Shown: positions 18,321-27,630 of the stretch, piece after piece
Position numbering within the stretch: position 1 is the stretch's first letter
How the letters are laid out: each line of letters begins with the position of its first letter
Made by a program: the position numbers and the translations under genes
Notes under the pieces: model-generated
Told to the model about the DNA's origin: nothing
The model's input: the letters and a program-made list of their open reading frames with translations, nothing else
Database searches by the model: none
Assembly: GCA_039818985.1 (NCBI GenBank)
Contig: JBCBSU010000002.1
Coordinates: forward strand, 496,001 to 560,000
Source of the DNA: Pseudomonadota bacterium
GTDB taxonomy: Bacteria > Pseudomonadota > Alphaproteobacteria > Sphingomonadales > Sphingomonadaceae
Direction: 5' to 3'
DNA: 64,000 bases

Positions 18321-19892
18321 TTATACAGCCTTATTCTGTCCGCGCGAAGCGCCGACGATGCGGTTGAAAACGGCGTTTGCGTAAAAGCCATTAGTGGTGT
18401 GGATGCGCATGGACTCGGCAAAGCGGGTGCGTGCAAGCGATGGCGGCAGATGCTGCACCGCCATCAACAGGATGAAGCTGGCGGTAAAGCCGACCATCAT
18501 CGCGACCAGCACGGGGGAGGTTATCGCCGTTGCGGGCAGGCTGTCACCAACGAGCCATGCTGCCCCTAGCTGGAGTGCGAAATAGAGCGCGGAGAGAGCA
18601 ACGGCGGAAGCGCCGATGCGGATCGTGCTGGCAACCCAGCTCTTCGCGGCGAGGCTCTTGGCCATGAAGCGAGCAAGCGCCAGCACCAGCACCGCACCAA
18701 ACACCATCCAGCCTGGCTTCTCGGTCAGCTGGATACCCATTAGCGAGCCAATGCCGACATAGAAGGTGAGGGCGGCAGCAGCGCCGACAAGGAAGCGCGC
18801 CATATCCGGACGGCCCACCGCGCCATCGGTAGTCGGCACACGTACTGCGTCGATCACACTGCCCGATGACAGAAAGCTGTGCGCCTTATAAACCGAATGG
18901 GCGATGATGTGCAGCAGTGCCAGTGAGAAGGCACCAAAGCCGCATTGCATCAGCATCAGGCCCATTTGCGCGACCGTGGACCAGGCCAGCTGGTTCTTGA
19001 TGCGCGACTGGGTCAGCATGACGGCAACACCGACCAGTGCGGTAAGGCCGCCCATAAAGGCGAGGATCCACAGCGATGGCAACGCCAGAAGCATGACATC
19101 GGCAAAGCGGATGACCAGAAAGCCGCCAGCATTGACGATGCCCGCATGCAGCAATGCCGAAACCGGTGTCGGCGTTTCCATCACCTCGATCAGCCAGCCA
19201 TGGGTCGGGAATTGTGCCGATTTCAGCAGCGCCGCCAATGCGATCAGGCAGGCTGCGACAGTGATTGTGCTGTTCGGCTCAGCGGTTTTGGCTGCGGCCA
19301 ATATGGCGCTGATCTGGGTTTCGCCAAAGGCCATGCCGATCAGTATAAAGGCACTGATCAGCGCAGCATCGCTTAGCCGTGCGACAACGGTGCGCTTACG
19401 CGCGGCGATGGTCGCCGCCGGCCGGTCATTATAGAATATCAACAGCTTGTGCAGGCCGAGGCTGGTACCGATCCATGCCAGGGCAAGCTGGAACAGCGTA
19501 CCCGAAAGAACCAGCAGCATCACCGCAGCCAGAGTCAGGCACATCCAGCCGAGAAACCGACCCTGGGCGGCATCGCCATCGAGATAGTTGCGGCTATATT
19601 GCAGCACGATCACGCCGATAAAGGCGATCAGCGTAAACAGCGCGGTGCTGAGCGGGTCGATCCGGTCCCCAAGGCTGAGCCATCCACTACCGATCAGCGC
19701 CCCATCGATCGGACCATAGGCGATCAGCAGCCCGATTGTCCCCAGCGCTGCAGCAAGCCCGAACAGGCTGGCGCCGCGACTGGCGGCCAGTGCCGCCTTG
19801 GGGCGCAGGCCGGGATTGCGGAAACACAACAGGCCGGCAATGATCAGCGCCAGCGGGGCGAGCGTGGGAAGGATGGTCAAAAGATCAGGCAT
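18321..19892 (-). CDS. dabB: DabB-type proton-conducting membrane subunit
   Basis: The 523-residue protein has about 14 membrane helices and the antiporter-like signature of the Mrp/NuoL family (SALLHAGIVNAGGFLVIR, LAWSTVAQMGLMLMQCGFGAF, ALLHIIAHSVYKAHSFLSSG in outline). DabB supplies the ion gradient to DabA. Being directly followed by dabA, and not by other Nuo or Mrp subunits, identifies it as DabB rather than NADH dehydrogenase. GGAG lies 7 nt before the ATG. It is transcribed divergently from a LysR-type regulator across 130 bp. Confidence 0.88.
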   Translation of the reverse strand: MPDLLTILPTLAPLALIIAGLLCFRNPGLRPKAALAASRGASLFGLAAALGTIGLLIAYGPIDGALIGSGWLSLGDRIDPLSTALFTLIAFIGVIVLQYSRNYLDGDAAQGRFLGWMCLTLAAVMLLVLSGTLFQLALAWIGTSLGLHKLLIFYNDRPAATIAARKRTVVARLSDAALISAFILIGMAFGETQISAILAAAKTAEPNSTITVAACLIALAALLKSAQFPTHGWLIEVMETPTPVSALLHAGIVNAGGFLVIRFADVMLLALPSLWILAFMGGLTALVGVAVMLTQSRIKNQLAWSTVAQMGLMLMQCGFGAFSLALLHIIAHSVYKAHSFLSSGSVIDAVRVPTTDGAVGRPDMARFLVGAAAALTFYVGIGSLMGIQLTEKPGWMVFGAVLVLALARFMAKSLAAKSWVASTIRIGASAVALSALYFALQLGAAWLVGDSLPATAITSPVLVAMMVGFTASFILLMAVQHLPPSLARTRFAESMRIHTTNGFYANAVFNRIVGASRGQNKAV

Positions 19893-19970
19893 GAACCGCT
19901 CCGGACAAAATTATGCTCCTGTGGCATTAGCGGCATGCTATTCGTTTCCAAAATTCAATGTTTGCGCCTT

Positions 19971-20003
19971 ATCGTTCGCTTTTATATATCAAAGATCAAC
20001 GAT
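19971..20003. promoter_or_regulatory. Inverted repeat in the dabBA / LysR divergent promoter region
   Basis: ATCGTT (19971-19976) and AACGAT (19998-20003) form a symmetric pair 21 nt apart, with an AT-rich centre. It lies 20 bp before the LysR-type start and 78 bp before dabB. LysR regulators bind interrupted dyads in such divergent regions, so this is the best candidate operator. The call rests on symmetry and position only. Confidence 0.4.
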
Positions 20004-20022
20004 TAACCGGCCACAGGACGTC

Positions 20023-20895
20023 ATGGCACAGCTCAACTACAACCATTTGCGCTATTTCTGGGCGGTCGCGCATGAAGGCAATCTGACCCGCGCGGCGGAG
20101 AAGCTGAATGTGTCCCAATCGGCACTGTCGGTGCAAATCCAGAAGCTCGAGCGCCAGCTTGATCATCCATTGTTTGAGCGCCGCGGCAAGCGGCTGCACC
20201 TCACTGAAGCCGGGCACATTGCACTCGACTATGCCGATTCCATCTTTGCTACCGGCGAAGAACTGCTCGGGACATTGCGCGACCAGCATAGCCCCGAACG
20301 TCATCTTTTCCGCGTCGGCGCAGTGTCGACCCTGTCGCGCAACTTTCAGATCGGTTTTCTCGAACCGCTTCTGGGTCGTGACAATGTCCATGTCACCATT
20401 GACTCGGGGAATTTCCGGACCTTGCATGAAAAGCTCGAAAATCATGAAATCGACGTGCTGCTCACCAATATGCCGCCGCAACGCGACAGCGAAACCAACT
20501 GGGCGGCGCATCTGATCGACGAGCAGCCGGTCAGTCTTATCGCGCATAGTGACTTGGCGATTGAACAGCAGCCGCTTGAGCGGCTGCTTACCGACTGGCC
20601 GCTGATTCTGCCCTCAGCCGAGAGCAGCATCCGGGGCAGTTTCGATGCCCTTGCCGCACGGCTGGGCGTCACAGTGCAGGTCGCCGCCGAGGCCGATGAC
20701 ATGGCGATGCTGCGGCTTCTGGCGCGTGAGAAAAACGGTCTGGCGGTGATCCCGCCGATTGTGGTGCAGGACGAACTGAGCAGTGGCGAGCTGGTGCAGG
20801 TCGCCGAATTGCCCGGCATGGTAGAGGACTTTTATGCGATCACCCTGTCGCGTCGTTTCCCCAATCCGCTGCTGGAAGAGCTTATCAGCCCCTGA
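20023..20895 (+). CDS. LysR-family regulator divergent from dabBA
   Basis: The 290-residue protein starts MAQLNYNHLRYFWAVAHEGN, followed by the winged HTH (LTRAAEKLNVSQSALSVQIQ, LERQLDHPLFERRGKRLHLT). A C-terminal periplasmic-binding-like effector domain begins near residue 95. The HLRYFW start resembles NhaR-type LysR proteins. Position, back to back with dabB, makes it the probable regulator of the carbon pump, as LysR-type regulators of DAB and carboxysome loci often are. The effector is unknown. The ATG at 20023 is chosen because it directly precedes the conserved HTH; the open frame continues to 19798 without homology. Confidence 0.83.
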   Translation: MAQLNYNHLRYFWAVAHEGNLTRAAEKLNVSQSALSVQIQKLERQLDHPLFERRGKRLHLTEAGHIALDYADSIFATGEELLGTLRDQHSPERHLFRVGAVSTLSRNFQIGFLEPLLGRDNVHVTIDSGNFRTLHEKLENHEIDVLLTNMPPQRDSETNWAAHLIDEQPVSLIAHSDLAIEQQPLERLLTDWPLILPSAESSIRGSFDALAARLGVTVQVAAEADDMAMLRLLAREKNGLAVIPPIVVQDELSSGELVQVAELPGMVEDFYAITLSRRFPNPLLEELISP

Positions 20896-20981
20896 TCCCG
20901 CTGTCTCTCTGATCCCGCCGACTCTGGTCGTCTGCATTTCCTGTCTTTTGCAACTGTCCAAAAGATTCTACAGTCGCCCGG

Positions 20982-21686
20982 ATGCACCTGTTCGAAATCC
21001 TTGTGATTCTGCATGTTATTGCCGGGTCGATCGGCCTGATTTCCTTCTGGGTGCCGATTATTGCGCGCAAGGGCGGTAAGCCGCATCGCAAATGGGGACG
21101 CATTGCCTGCTATGCTTTCATGGCTGCCGGTGCGCTTGCCATCGCCATGGCGCTGCTGTCACTCTATGGGCCCGAAGAGCGCATCCCCTCGATTACTGAC
21201 CGCGAGCTTTTCGCCGGATTGTTCGGCTGGTTCATGCTGTATCTCGGCCTGCTGACCATTGGTTTCGCCGATTACGGGCTGGCGGTGGTCAAACATGGCC
21301 GCAAGCGCAATGCACTGCGTGCACCGCGTTATCAGCTGGTGATAGCGGCAGTGGTGATTTCCGGGCTGTGGTGCGCCTGGTTCGGCTTTCGCGTCGCGCA
21401 TCCGCTGATGGTGCTGGTGGCTGCCGTCGGCCTTGTCGCCATGGCATTGCAGCAGCGCTTTATCTGGCGCACCACGGTGCCGTCCATCGCCTATGTCAGT
21501 GAGCATTTCCGCGCCCTGCTCGGCATGGGAATCTCGGCCTACACCGCGTTTCTCTCGGTCGGGCTGATCCGTCTGATTCCCGACCAGGTTTTCAATCCGC
21601 TGATCTGGACCGGACCCAGTCTGATCGGGGTCGGGCTGATCATCTATTTCACCATACAGGCCAATCAGAAGCGGCGCGCCCGCTAG
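20982..21686 (+). CDS. Predicted membrane protein, DUF2306-like
   Basis: The 234-residue protein has about seven membrane helices (for example ILVILHVIAGSIGLISFWVP and IAAVVISGLWCAWFGFRVA). The first helix has the LHVIAGSIGL pattern and is followed by GGKPHRKWGRI, reminiscent of DUF2306-type or heme-transport-like membrane proteins with a His-containing helix pair. No catalytic motif is clear. It lies between the LysR regulator and NDH-2 on the same strand and could share a transcript with either. Function is unassigned. Confidence 0.6.
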   Translation: MHLFEILVILHVIAGSIGLISFWVPIIARKGGKPHRKWGRIACYAFMAAGALAIAMALLSLYGPEERIPSITDRELFAGLFGWFMLYLGLLTIGFADYGLAVVKHGRKRNALRAPRYQLVIAAVVISGLWCAWFGFRVAHPLMVLVAAVGLVAMALQQRFIWRTTVPSIAYVSEHFRALLGMGISAYTAFLSVGLIRLIPDQVFNPLIWTGPSLIGVGLIIYFTIQANQKRRAR

Positions 21687-21854
21687 GTAAGCAGCTTCTA
21701 TCGGCCTGAAAACAGGGCTTTCCCGACACAGCTCTAGGGCGGCATTAGCGTTGCATGCGGAACAAAGGCCGGTTTGAAGCGCTATGTGTAGACAAAATCG
21801 GGGAGCAGCGGTGCCGGAGGGAGCGGCTCTGCCATTACGAAAGGTGGTGGGTGA

Positions 21855-23168
21855 GTGGGCAAGCGCAAAACGCAAATTGTCGTGGTTGGCGGTGGCGCCG
21901 GCGGACTGGAGCTGGTCCGCAAACTGGGCGCCAAATATGGCCGCGAACAGCATGACATCATTCTCGTCGACTGCAATCTGACACATGTATGGAAGCCGCT
22001 GCTGCACGAAGTCGCGGCAGGCTCGCTCGACGCCAATATGGATGAGGTCGGCTATGGCGGCCATGCAGTGCGATGGGGTTATCGCTTCTTCCATGGCGCA
22101 CTGGAATCGATCAACCGGGAAAAGCAGCAGATCACCACAGCACCGCTGCTCGATGATGAGGGTGAAGAGATTATCGGTCGGCACGTCATCCGTTATGATT
22201 ATCTGGTGCTGGCCTTTGGCGGCATTTCCAATGATTTCGGTGTGCCCGGGGTGCGTGAGCATGCGCATTTTCTTGAGCATCGCGGCCATGCCGACGGCTT
22301 TCGCCAGCGCTTGCTCAACGCCTGTCTGCGGGCCAATCATGCGCACCAGACAGGCAAGGGCGATGTCGATGTCCGTATCTGCATTATCGGGGCAGGTGCC
22401 ACCGGCGTAGAGCTCGCTGCCGAGCTCTATAATGCAGCCAGTTCATTGCGCACCTATGGGCTGGAAGTGTTCGACGAGGACAAGCTGAAAGTGACCTTGC
22501 TGGAAGCCGGGCCGCGCATATTGCCGCAACTGGACGAAGATCTTGCCGCGACCGCGCGACATGAGCTGGAGCGGCTCGGTGTCGAGGTCCATGCCTCGAC
22601 TCAGGTGACGGGTGTCCATGCCGATCATGTCGAGACCAGATCGGGTGGTCGCATTGCGGCTGACCTCATCGTCTGGGCCGCCGGGGTCAAGGGTTCGGAC
22701 GGAGTTGCCCAGATGAGCGATCTCGAGCTCAACCGGCTCGACCAGTTTGTCGTTCGGCCGACGCTGCAGACCAGCATGGACGACCGGGTTTTCGCGCTTG
22801 GCGACTGTGCCTCCTGCACCCTGCCCGGGGCCGAGAAGCCGATCCCGCCTCGCGCCCAGTCGGCACACCAAATGGCCAGCCTGGTGTTCGACAATCTGGT
22901 GCGCGTGCAAAAGGGCCAGCCGCTCAAGGATTTCGTTTATCGTGATCGCGGCTCGCTGGTGTCACTCAGCCGGTTTTCCGCTCTGGGCAGCCTGATGGGC
23001 AATCTCGTCGGCGGGCGGATGGCGATTGAGGGCCGGCTGGCACGCTGGGCCTATCAGTCGCTCTACCGGCTGCACCTGTTGGCCATTCATGGCTATCTCC
23101 GCGGCGCGATGCTGATCGTGATCGGCCGGGTCAACCAGATCGTCCGGCCCAAATTCAAACTGCACTAA
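21855..23168 (+). CDS. ndh: Type II NADH:quinone oxidoreductase (NDH-2)
   Basis: The 437-residue flavoprotein has two Rossmann folds: FAD-binding IVVVGGGAGGLELVRKLG at the N-terminus and NAD-binding ICIIGAGATGVELAAELY near residue 175. It also has the second FAD motif VFALGDCAS and a C-terminal amphipathic stretch with Trp/Tyr (RWAYQSLYRLHLLAIHGY) for membrane contact. NDH-2 passes electrons from NADH to quinone without proton pumping. The GTG start at 21855 follows a purine-rich AAAGGTGGTGGGTGA. The gene ends at the AT-rich edge of the RHS island. Confidence 0.9.
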   Translation: MGKRKTQIVVVGGGAGGLELVRKLGAKYGREQHDIILVDCNLTHVWKPLLHEVAAGSLDANMDEVGYGGHAVRWGYRFFHGALESINREKQQITTAPLLDDEGEEIIGRHVIRYDYLVLAFGGISNDFGVPGVREHAHFLEHRGHADGFRQRLLNACLRANHAHQTGKGDVDVRICIIGAGATGVELAAELYNAASSLRTYGLEVFDEDKLKVTLLEAGPRILPQLDEDLAATARHELERLGVEVHASTQVTGVHADHVETRSGGRIAADLIVWAAGVKGSDGVAQMSDLELNRLDQFVVRPTLQTSMDDRVFALGDCASCTLPGAEKPIPPRAQSAHQMASLVFDNLVRVQKGQPLKDFVYRDRGSLVSLSRFSALGSLMGNLVGGRMAIEGRLARWAYQSLYRLHLLAIHGYLRGAMLIVIGRVNQIVRPKFKLH

Positions 23169-23265
23169 AAATATATTTATAATCTATTATATTCAAGAAT
23201 TCCGGCCCTCGGCACATTATTCAATATAATCCTGGATTTATTCTACTTCTTCTATTGACTGTCCA
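23169..23265. other. AT-rich island boundary
   Basis: This spacer downstream of ndh is visibly far more AT-rich than its neighbours (runs such as aaaatatatttataatctatt). It carries no gene. Just beyond it, AAGATATCCTG (23269-23279) and CAGGATATCTT (23286-23296) form an 11-bp perfect stem with a 6-nt loop, overlapping the last codons of the out-of-frame RHS tail. The base change marks one edge of the accessory segment. Confidence 0.6.
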
Positions 23266-23508
23266 TCAAAGATATCCTGCCATACCAGGATATCTTGTAA
23301 CCCAAGAATATGCATTTGATGGCGCGAGCCGGCGCCGTGTTTGAACAAGCGACTGGCCTGAACAGGCGGTGCCGATATAGCCCGCGGCCAGTGACCCACA
23401 TTCGGTCCCTATCGGATCGAAGCCATTCAACGGATCATCCACCCCGGCACCATGGACATAGCGCCGCAATATGGTGCCGGTGGCATCCAGCTCGGCCACC
23501 GCGATGAG
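23266..23508 (-). pseudogene. Out-of-frame end of the RHS core
   Basis: In a frame different from the main RHS gene, this stretch encodes LIAVAELDATGTILRRYVHG then AGVDDPL, the usual end of an RHS core repeat region. About 60 residues without recognisable domain follow before the stop at 23266. The conserved block that normally follows VDDPL, and any C-terminal toxin, is absent. It is separated from the in-frame core by a 37-nt stretch (23509-23545) that contains ACGATC/GATCGT symmetry and shifts the frame. It is read as decay of the RHS 3' end. Confidence 0.65.
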
Positions 23509-26500
23509 ACACGATCTTTCGGGGAATGATCGTAAGCGAAGAGCCATCACCATCATAGAGGAAGCGCGTCGTGCTGCCCCCCGATACCAGCCGCGACAGC
23601 CGGCCCTTGGGGTCATAGTCCAGCATCGCCGCTGTGCCGCCGCTCTTTGCTGTCAGACGGTTGTCGATATCATAGGCGAAGGTCGACGAACCATCGCCGG
23701 TGAGATTGCCGTTCCCGTCATAGCTGTGGCTGACCGGGCTGCCCGACGGGCCGATGCCGGTATATTGGTTGAGCCCGTTAATGGCATAGTCATTGTCGGC
23801 ATTGGCATCATCGCCCCAGGCATAAGCGGTGTTGGAGAGCGTGCGGCTGATAATCTGGTTCGCCGCATTATAGGCAAAGTCGGTATCGGTGACGCCGCTA
23901 TGATCATAGCTGACCGGGCGCGACACCGGATCATAGGCCATGGTCGAGCTGATGCCATTGGCGCGGGTGAGCGCCGTCATCCGCCCCAGACCGTCATAGC
24001 TGTAGCTTACCAGATTGGTGCTGCCCGATTCATCGATCGCGGTCAGCTGGCCCGCAGGCGAATAGTCATAGGTGAAATACACACTGTCCGGATGCGTCAC
24101 CCGGATGCGGCGGCCGGCTATGTCATACTGATAGCTCAGCGTCCGGCTGCCGCCATTACTGGTGTCGGTGGTCGAGGCCAGACGGCCAAGACCGTCATAG
24201 CTGTGCGTCAGACCCTGGCCGCCAGCCGAACCGCGGCGCTCATAGGTCGGGCGGCCCAGGCCATCATAGCCGTAGAAGAGATATTCACCGCCGAGAAAGC
24301 CCAGCGCCGGATCCCAGTAACGCTTGCGCCAGTTGCGGCCCACATCGTCATAATCATAGTAGATGCGTCGGCCATCGCGGCGGAAATGCGCTATGACATT
24401 GCCGCGCGTATCATAGGCGAAACGCTCGGAATCGCTGGTGTCATGCGCGCCGACATTGGTCTTGTGCGGATAATAGATGTAATTGTTGCGGTCATATGGG
24501 TCATAGACGTACTGGGTCTTGTTGCCATTGCCGTCCTTGCGCCACTGGACCTGGCCATTATTGGTATAGCCCAGCTCGATCTCGACATTGCCGTCGCCGC
24601 CATTCATCACGCCATAGCCGCCGACCGTCTTCACCGGACGGCCAAGCACGTCATAGCTGGTGCGCATAATCCGGTCCGGGCCATCGGAGCCGGCGGTATC
24701 GGGGGCGCAGGCGCTGGCCGGGAGCGAGCCGAACTCGGCCGGGTTCATCCGCACCGCAGAGCATTCGAGCTGGTTGCGGGCATTATAGGAGAATTGCGTG
24801 ACGCCAAAGGTGGTGGCACCGCTGCTGACCTCGGTCTTGCTGCGCAGCCGGTTCGCATCATAGGCATGATCGACGGCCTGCGTTACTGTCAGCGTGGTAT
24901 CGGTCGGGCTGGAAACGGTGCCGGTTTCGATGGTGAGTGGCTGGTCATCGGCATCGCGATAGGTCGTCACCGTTGCCGGGCGCGTTGCGCCCGTTGTGCC
25001 TTCAGGGCCGATCTCCCAGGTCCGGCGGCCGATGCTGTCATAGCGATAATAGGTCGCATCGCCATTGCCCGGCAGCGGGCCATCGGATGAGACCATGCGC
25101 CCGGCATTGTCATAGCTGTTGGTGGTCACTGCCGAGATTGTGCCGGTGCCATTGGTCCGGGTCACCGTCAGCGGCAGGAAGCTGTTGCCCCAATAGCTAT
25201 ATTCGGTGACCTGCTCATCGGCGGTGCCGCACGTGTCGTTGGAGCCATCGCTGTTGATCGAGCAGATACGCTCGCGCTGCACCCGGGCAAGACCGGGCGT
25301 ATATTCATAGATGGTCTTGCGGCGCTTGCCCTGCCGGTCGGCCGGCTCGAGCCGGGTCAGCATACCGCCATGCTCGGCCCATGTATAATCGGTCTGGTTG
25401 CCCGCCGCATCCTGGGTCCAGTTGGGGCGAAAGCAGATGGTGCCGGTGCAGGGTTCAGTCGCGCCGCTGCTGGCATAATAGGCGGTCTCGATCAGGTCAC
25501 CCGTACCCGATTTGTTCTTGGTGCGCTTCTCGGTGATATTGCCCAGTGGATCATAGGTGACCGAGACCGAATTGCCCTCCGGCTGGGTGATGCTGGTCAA
25601 GCGGCCCCAGCCATCATGGGTGTAGCTGGTTTCCTGACCCAGTCCGTTGGTGATCTTGGTGATGCGCGGCGCGGCGGAACTGCCCGACGCAGGATGCCAG
25701 ATATCGGCCGACCGGGTGAATCCCGATGGACCGGAGACGGTTATCTTGTCGAATTTGGGGGTACTGGGGTCCTGAGGAACAGTTGTCAGATTCTGATAGC
25801 TGTAATTCCACGTCGTGCCATCGCGCACCACCTGGGCAATGGGCTGTCCATAGGTGCCGTTGGGTGACGATACCGCTGTTGTCACATAGGAATCGGTGCT
25901 CTCGCCGGGGAGTTGCAGTGATGTCGTATTGACCTGCGGCGCGGCATCCATCGAGAAGCTGCATCCGCCGCAGTCCCATGTCCGGCCCGATATGTCGGTG
26001 ACCGTGTTGCCGCTATAGGTCAGGCTGGCCAGCGCATTATTGGGGTCGGACGTCTTGTAGATCGCAACGCTGGCGACAATCCGCCATCCTATCTGGCCGC
26101 CGGTGTTGGACTGATAGGTGAAGCGCATCTCATAGCCGAGATTGCTGGTAATCTTGTTCGGCCTATGCTGGTCGGTAAGACCGTTATCATAGGTATCGTA
26201 GAAATAGGTGTGACGCTCACCATTGGTCCATTGGATCCATGACGGATAGTAGACAAAGCGCCAGCCGCCCTGGGCAAGGGCCGTGGTGGCAAATTCCTTG
26301 TCGAACAGGATCTGCTTGTTTGTGCCGCCCTGATAATAGTGGAAGCTGTTGCCGCCAGGCTGAATAGCTGCTGTCAGAGTCGAACCATTCTGTTTGCGCG
26401 ACTGGCATTCGCCATCGAGGCAGACCAGCGATTCCGACGTCGAGCCACCGCCATTGATCTGATAGGAGGACTCCACCCCCGGTGGCACTTCGCCGATCAT

Positions 26501-26716
26501 GATCGGCAAAATCTCGCTCATCCGGGTGAAGCGCAGATTGCCCGCAGCGGGAATGGACAGCGCCGGTTCCCTGGTGGCGACACGGCCGGTCAGCAGATCG
26601 ACGCCATTTTCATCCGGCTCGATCTCCAGCGGTTTGATTGATTGTGCGTGCGCCGGAGTTACGAAGCCGAGCGTCAGAAAAAGCGGCGCAGAAAGCCAAA
26701 GTCCATTGTTCCGCAT
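23435..26716 (-). CDS. Secreted RHS/YD-repeat protein, C-terminus frameshifted and lacking a toxin domain
   Basis: The 1093-residue protein starts with a signal peptide (MRNNGLWLSAPLFLTLGFVT, cleaved after AHAQ). It then carries many YD repeats (for example YTHDGWGRLTSITQPEGN, YDPLGNITEKR, YSYDGLGRMTALTRANG, YDPKGRLSRLVSGG) typical of the RHS beta-cocoon. GGGAG 5 nt before ATG 26716 supports this start over the longer GTG frame to 26803. RHS proteins normally end in a variable toxin tip and have an immunity gene. Here the frame runs out 37 codons after FLYDGDG in non-RHS residues and no immunity gene follows. No VgrG or PAAR partner is seen. Confidence 0.8.
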   Translation of the reverse strand: MRNNGLWLSAPLFLTLGFVTPAHAQSIKPLEIEPDENGVDLLTGRVATREPALSIPAAGNLRFTRMSEILPIMIGEVPPGVESSYQINGGGSTSESLVCLDGECQSRKQNGSTLTAAIQPGGNSFHYYQGGTNKQILFDKEFATTALAQGGWRFVYYPSWIQWTNGERHTYFYDTYDNGLTDQHRPNKITSNLGYEMRFTYQSNTGGQIGWRIVASVAIYKTSDPNNALASLTYSGNTVTDISGRTWDCGGCSFSMDAAPQVNTTSLQLPGESTDSYVTTAVSSPNGTYGQPIAQVVRDGTTWNYSYQNLTTVPQDPSTPKFDKITVSGPSGFTRSADIWHPASGSSAAPRITKITNGLGQETSYTHDGWGRLTSITQPEGNSVSVTYDPLGNITEKRTKNKSGTGDLIETAYYASSGATEPCTGTICFRPNWTQDAAGNQTDYTWAEHGGMLTRLEPADRQGKRRKTIYEYTPGLARVQRERICSINSDGSNDTCGTADEQVTEYSYWGNSFLPLTVTRTNGTGTISAVTTNSYDNAGRMVSSDGPLPGNGDATYYRYDSIGRRTWEIGPEGTTGATRPATVTTYRDADDQPLTIETGTVSSPTDTTLTVTQAVDHAYDANRLRSKTEVSSGATTFGVTQFSYNARNQLECSAVRMNPAEFGSLPASACAPDTAGSDGPDRIMRTSYDVLGRPVKTVGGYGVMNGGDGNVEIELGYTNNGQVQWRKDGNGNKTQYVYDPYDRNNYIYYPHKTNVGAHDTSDSERFAYDTRGNVIAHFRRDGRRIYYDYDDVGRNWRKRYWDPALGFLGGEYLFYGYDGLGRPTYERRGSAGGQGLTHSYDGLGRLASTTDTSNGGSRTLSYQYDIAGRRIRVTHPDSVYFTYDYSPAGQLTAIDESGSTNLVSYSYDGLGRMTALTRANGISSTMAYDPVSRPVSYDHSGVTDTDFAYNAANQIISRTLSNTAYAWGDDANADNDYAINGLNQYTGIGPSGSPVSHSYDGNGNLTGDGSSTFAYDIDNRLTAKSGGTAAMLDYDPKGRLSRLVSGGSTTRFLYDGDGSSLTIIPRKIVSHRGGRAGCHRHHIAALCPWCRGG

Positions 26717-26799
26717 AAATGCTCCCAAAGCTAAATTGTTATTATCGTTGAAAATCATCCTGTGATGGCGATGCACCGGCCAGGTCGGAAGGGATTTGC

Positions 26800-27399
26800 T
26801 CACTCATACCCGCCACAGGCAGGGTTCAGGGCCCAGGTCAGCGTCAATGTTGCGCTGGACGTGGCACCGGACGTATCCTCGACGGTGTAATTGATGACGT
26901 AGGTGCCCGGCGTATAGGTGCCGTCCACATGAATTTGCGAGGCGCTGTGCCTGCGCGCGCCCATCGGACCGGAAACCGCTATGATATCCAGCGGATCGCC
27001 ATCGGCATCGGTGTCGTTGAAAGTGACAGTATAGGCACCGGGCAGGCAGGAGACCTGATAGCTGTCGGGATTGGCAACAGGCGGGCTATTGCCTCCGCCA
27101 GAACTGCCACCCGAGCTACCTCCACTGGAGCCTCCACCGCTGCCGCCAGAGCTTCCACCGCTGCTGCCACCCGAACTTGTACCACCAACTGTGCAGCCGG
27201 CCGTGTTGACCGTGTGATTGGTGCGGTTGCCCGCGTCATCATAGCTGGTGCATTTCTCCGTGCCCGAAGCAGGACCGCCGGATTTGGAGGATTTGGTCAG
27301 GCGACCCTGCGCATCATATTCATAGGTCGTGGTTTCCTGCGCGGCCACCGCCCCGCCCAGCACCATCAGGCTGGCCGCCATGATAAATTTAGCCCGCAC
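26800..27399 (-). CDS. Small secreted RHS-like protein with Ser/Gly linker and Ig-like domain
   Basis: The 199-residue protein has a signal peptide (GTG start at 27399, GGAGGA 6 nt upstream) and two YD-like units (YEYDAQGRLTKSS and SYDDAGNRTNHT). A linker of about 30 residues of GGSSGGS follows, then a cadherin/Ig-like domain (PVANPDSYQVS, FNDTDADGDPLDIIAVSGP, YTVEDTSGATSSATLTLTW). The GDPLD and DADGD acidic motifs suggest calcium-stabilised strands. It precedes the large RHS gene, and its stop lies within the RHS frame's upstream extension, so the two are probably one operon. It may be a truncated RHS copy or a dedicated surface partner. Confidence 0.72.
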   Translation of the reverse strand: MRAKFIMAASLMVLGGAVAAQETTTYEYDAQGRLTKSSKSGGPASGTEKCTSYDDAGNRTNHTVNTAGCTVGGTSSGGSSGGSSGGSGGGSSGGSSGGSSGGGNSPPVANPDSYQVSCLPGAYTVTFNDTDADGDPLDIIAVSGPMGARRHSASQIHVDGTYTPGTYVINYTVEDTSGATSSATLTLTWALNPACGGYE

Positions 27400-27630
27400 G
27401 ATATTCCTCCATCCACATCAGAACAAAAAGTGAACAGAAAAATATCAAGTGATTTGATTGTAGGAAAGAATATTCAAATTCCATAAATTCAGGCAAATAC
27501 CCAAAGTAAATTCGGCCTGATGTTATCCTATGGCACCACTCTATTTTCCAACATTTGCAAGCGCGCTAATTGCACGGACTATCCATAATGCAAAACAGCT
27601 TATGTAAATGTGACTTTTGCATATGAGTGA

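Noticed and set aside
18321-19892. Annotation of the dabB gene as a NADH dehydrogenase (NuoL) subunit
   Set aside because: The fold is shared, but the coupling to dabA and absence of other Nuo or Mrp genes point to the carbon pump.
23435-27399. Intact type VI-associated RHS toxin system
   Set aside because: No VgrG, PAAR, toxin tip or immunity gene; the 3' end is frameshifted.
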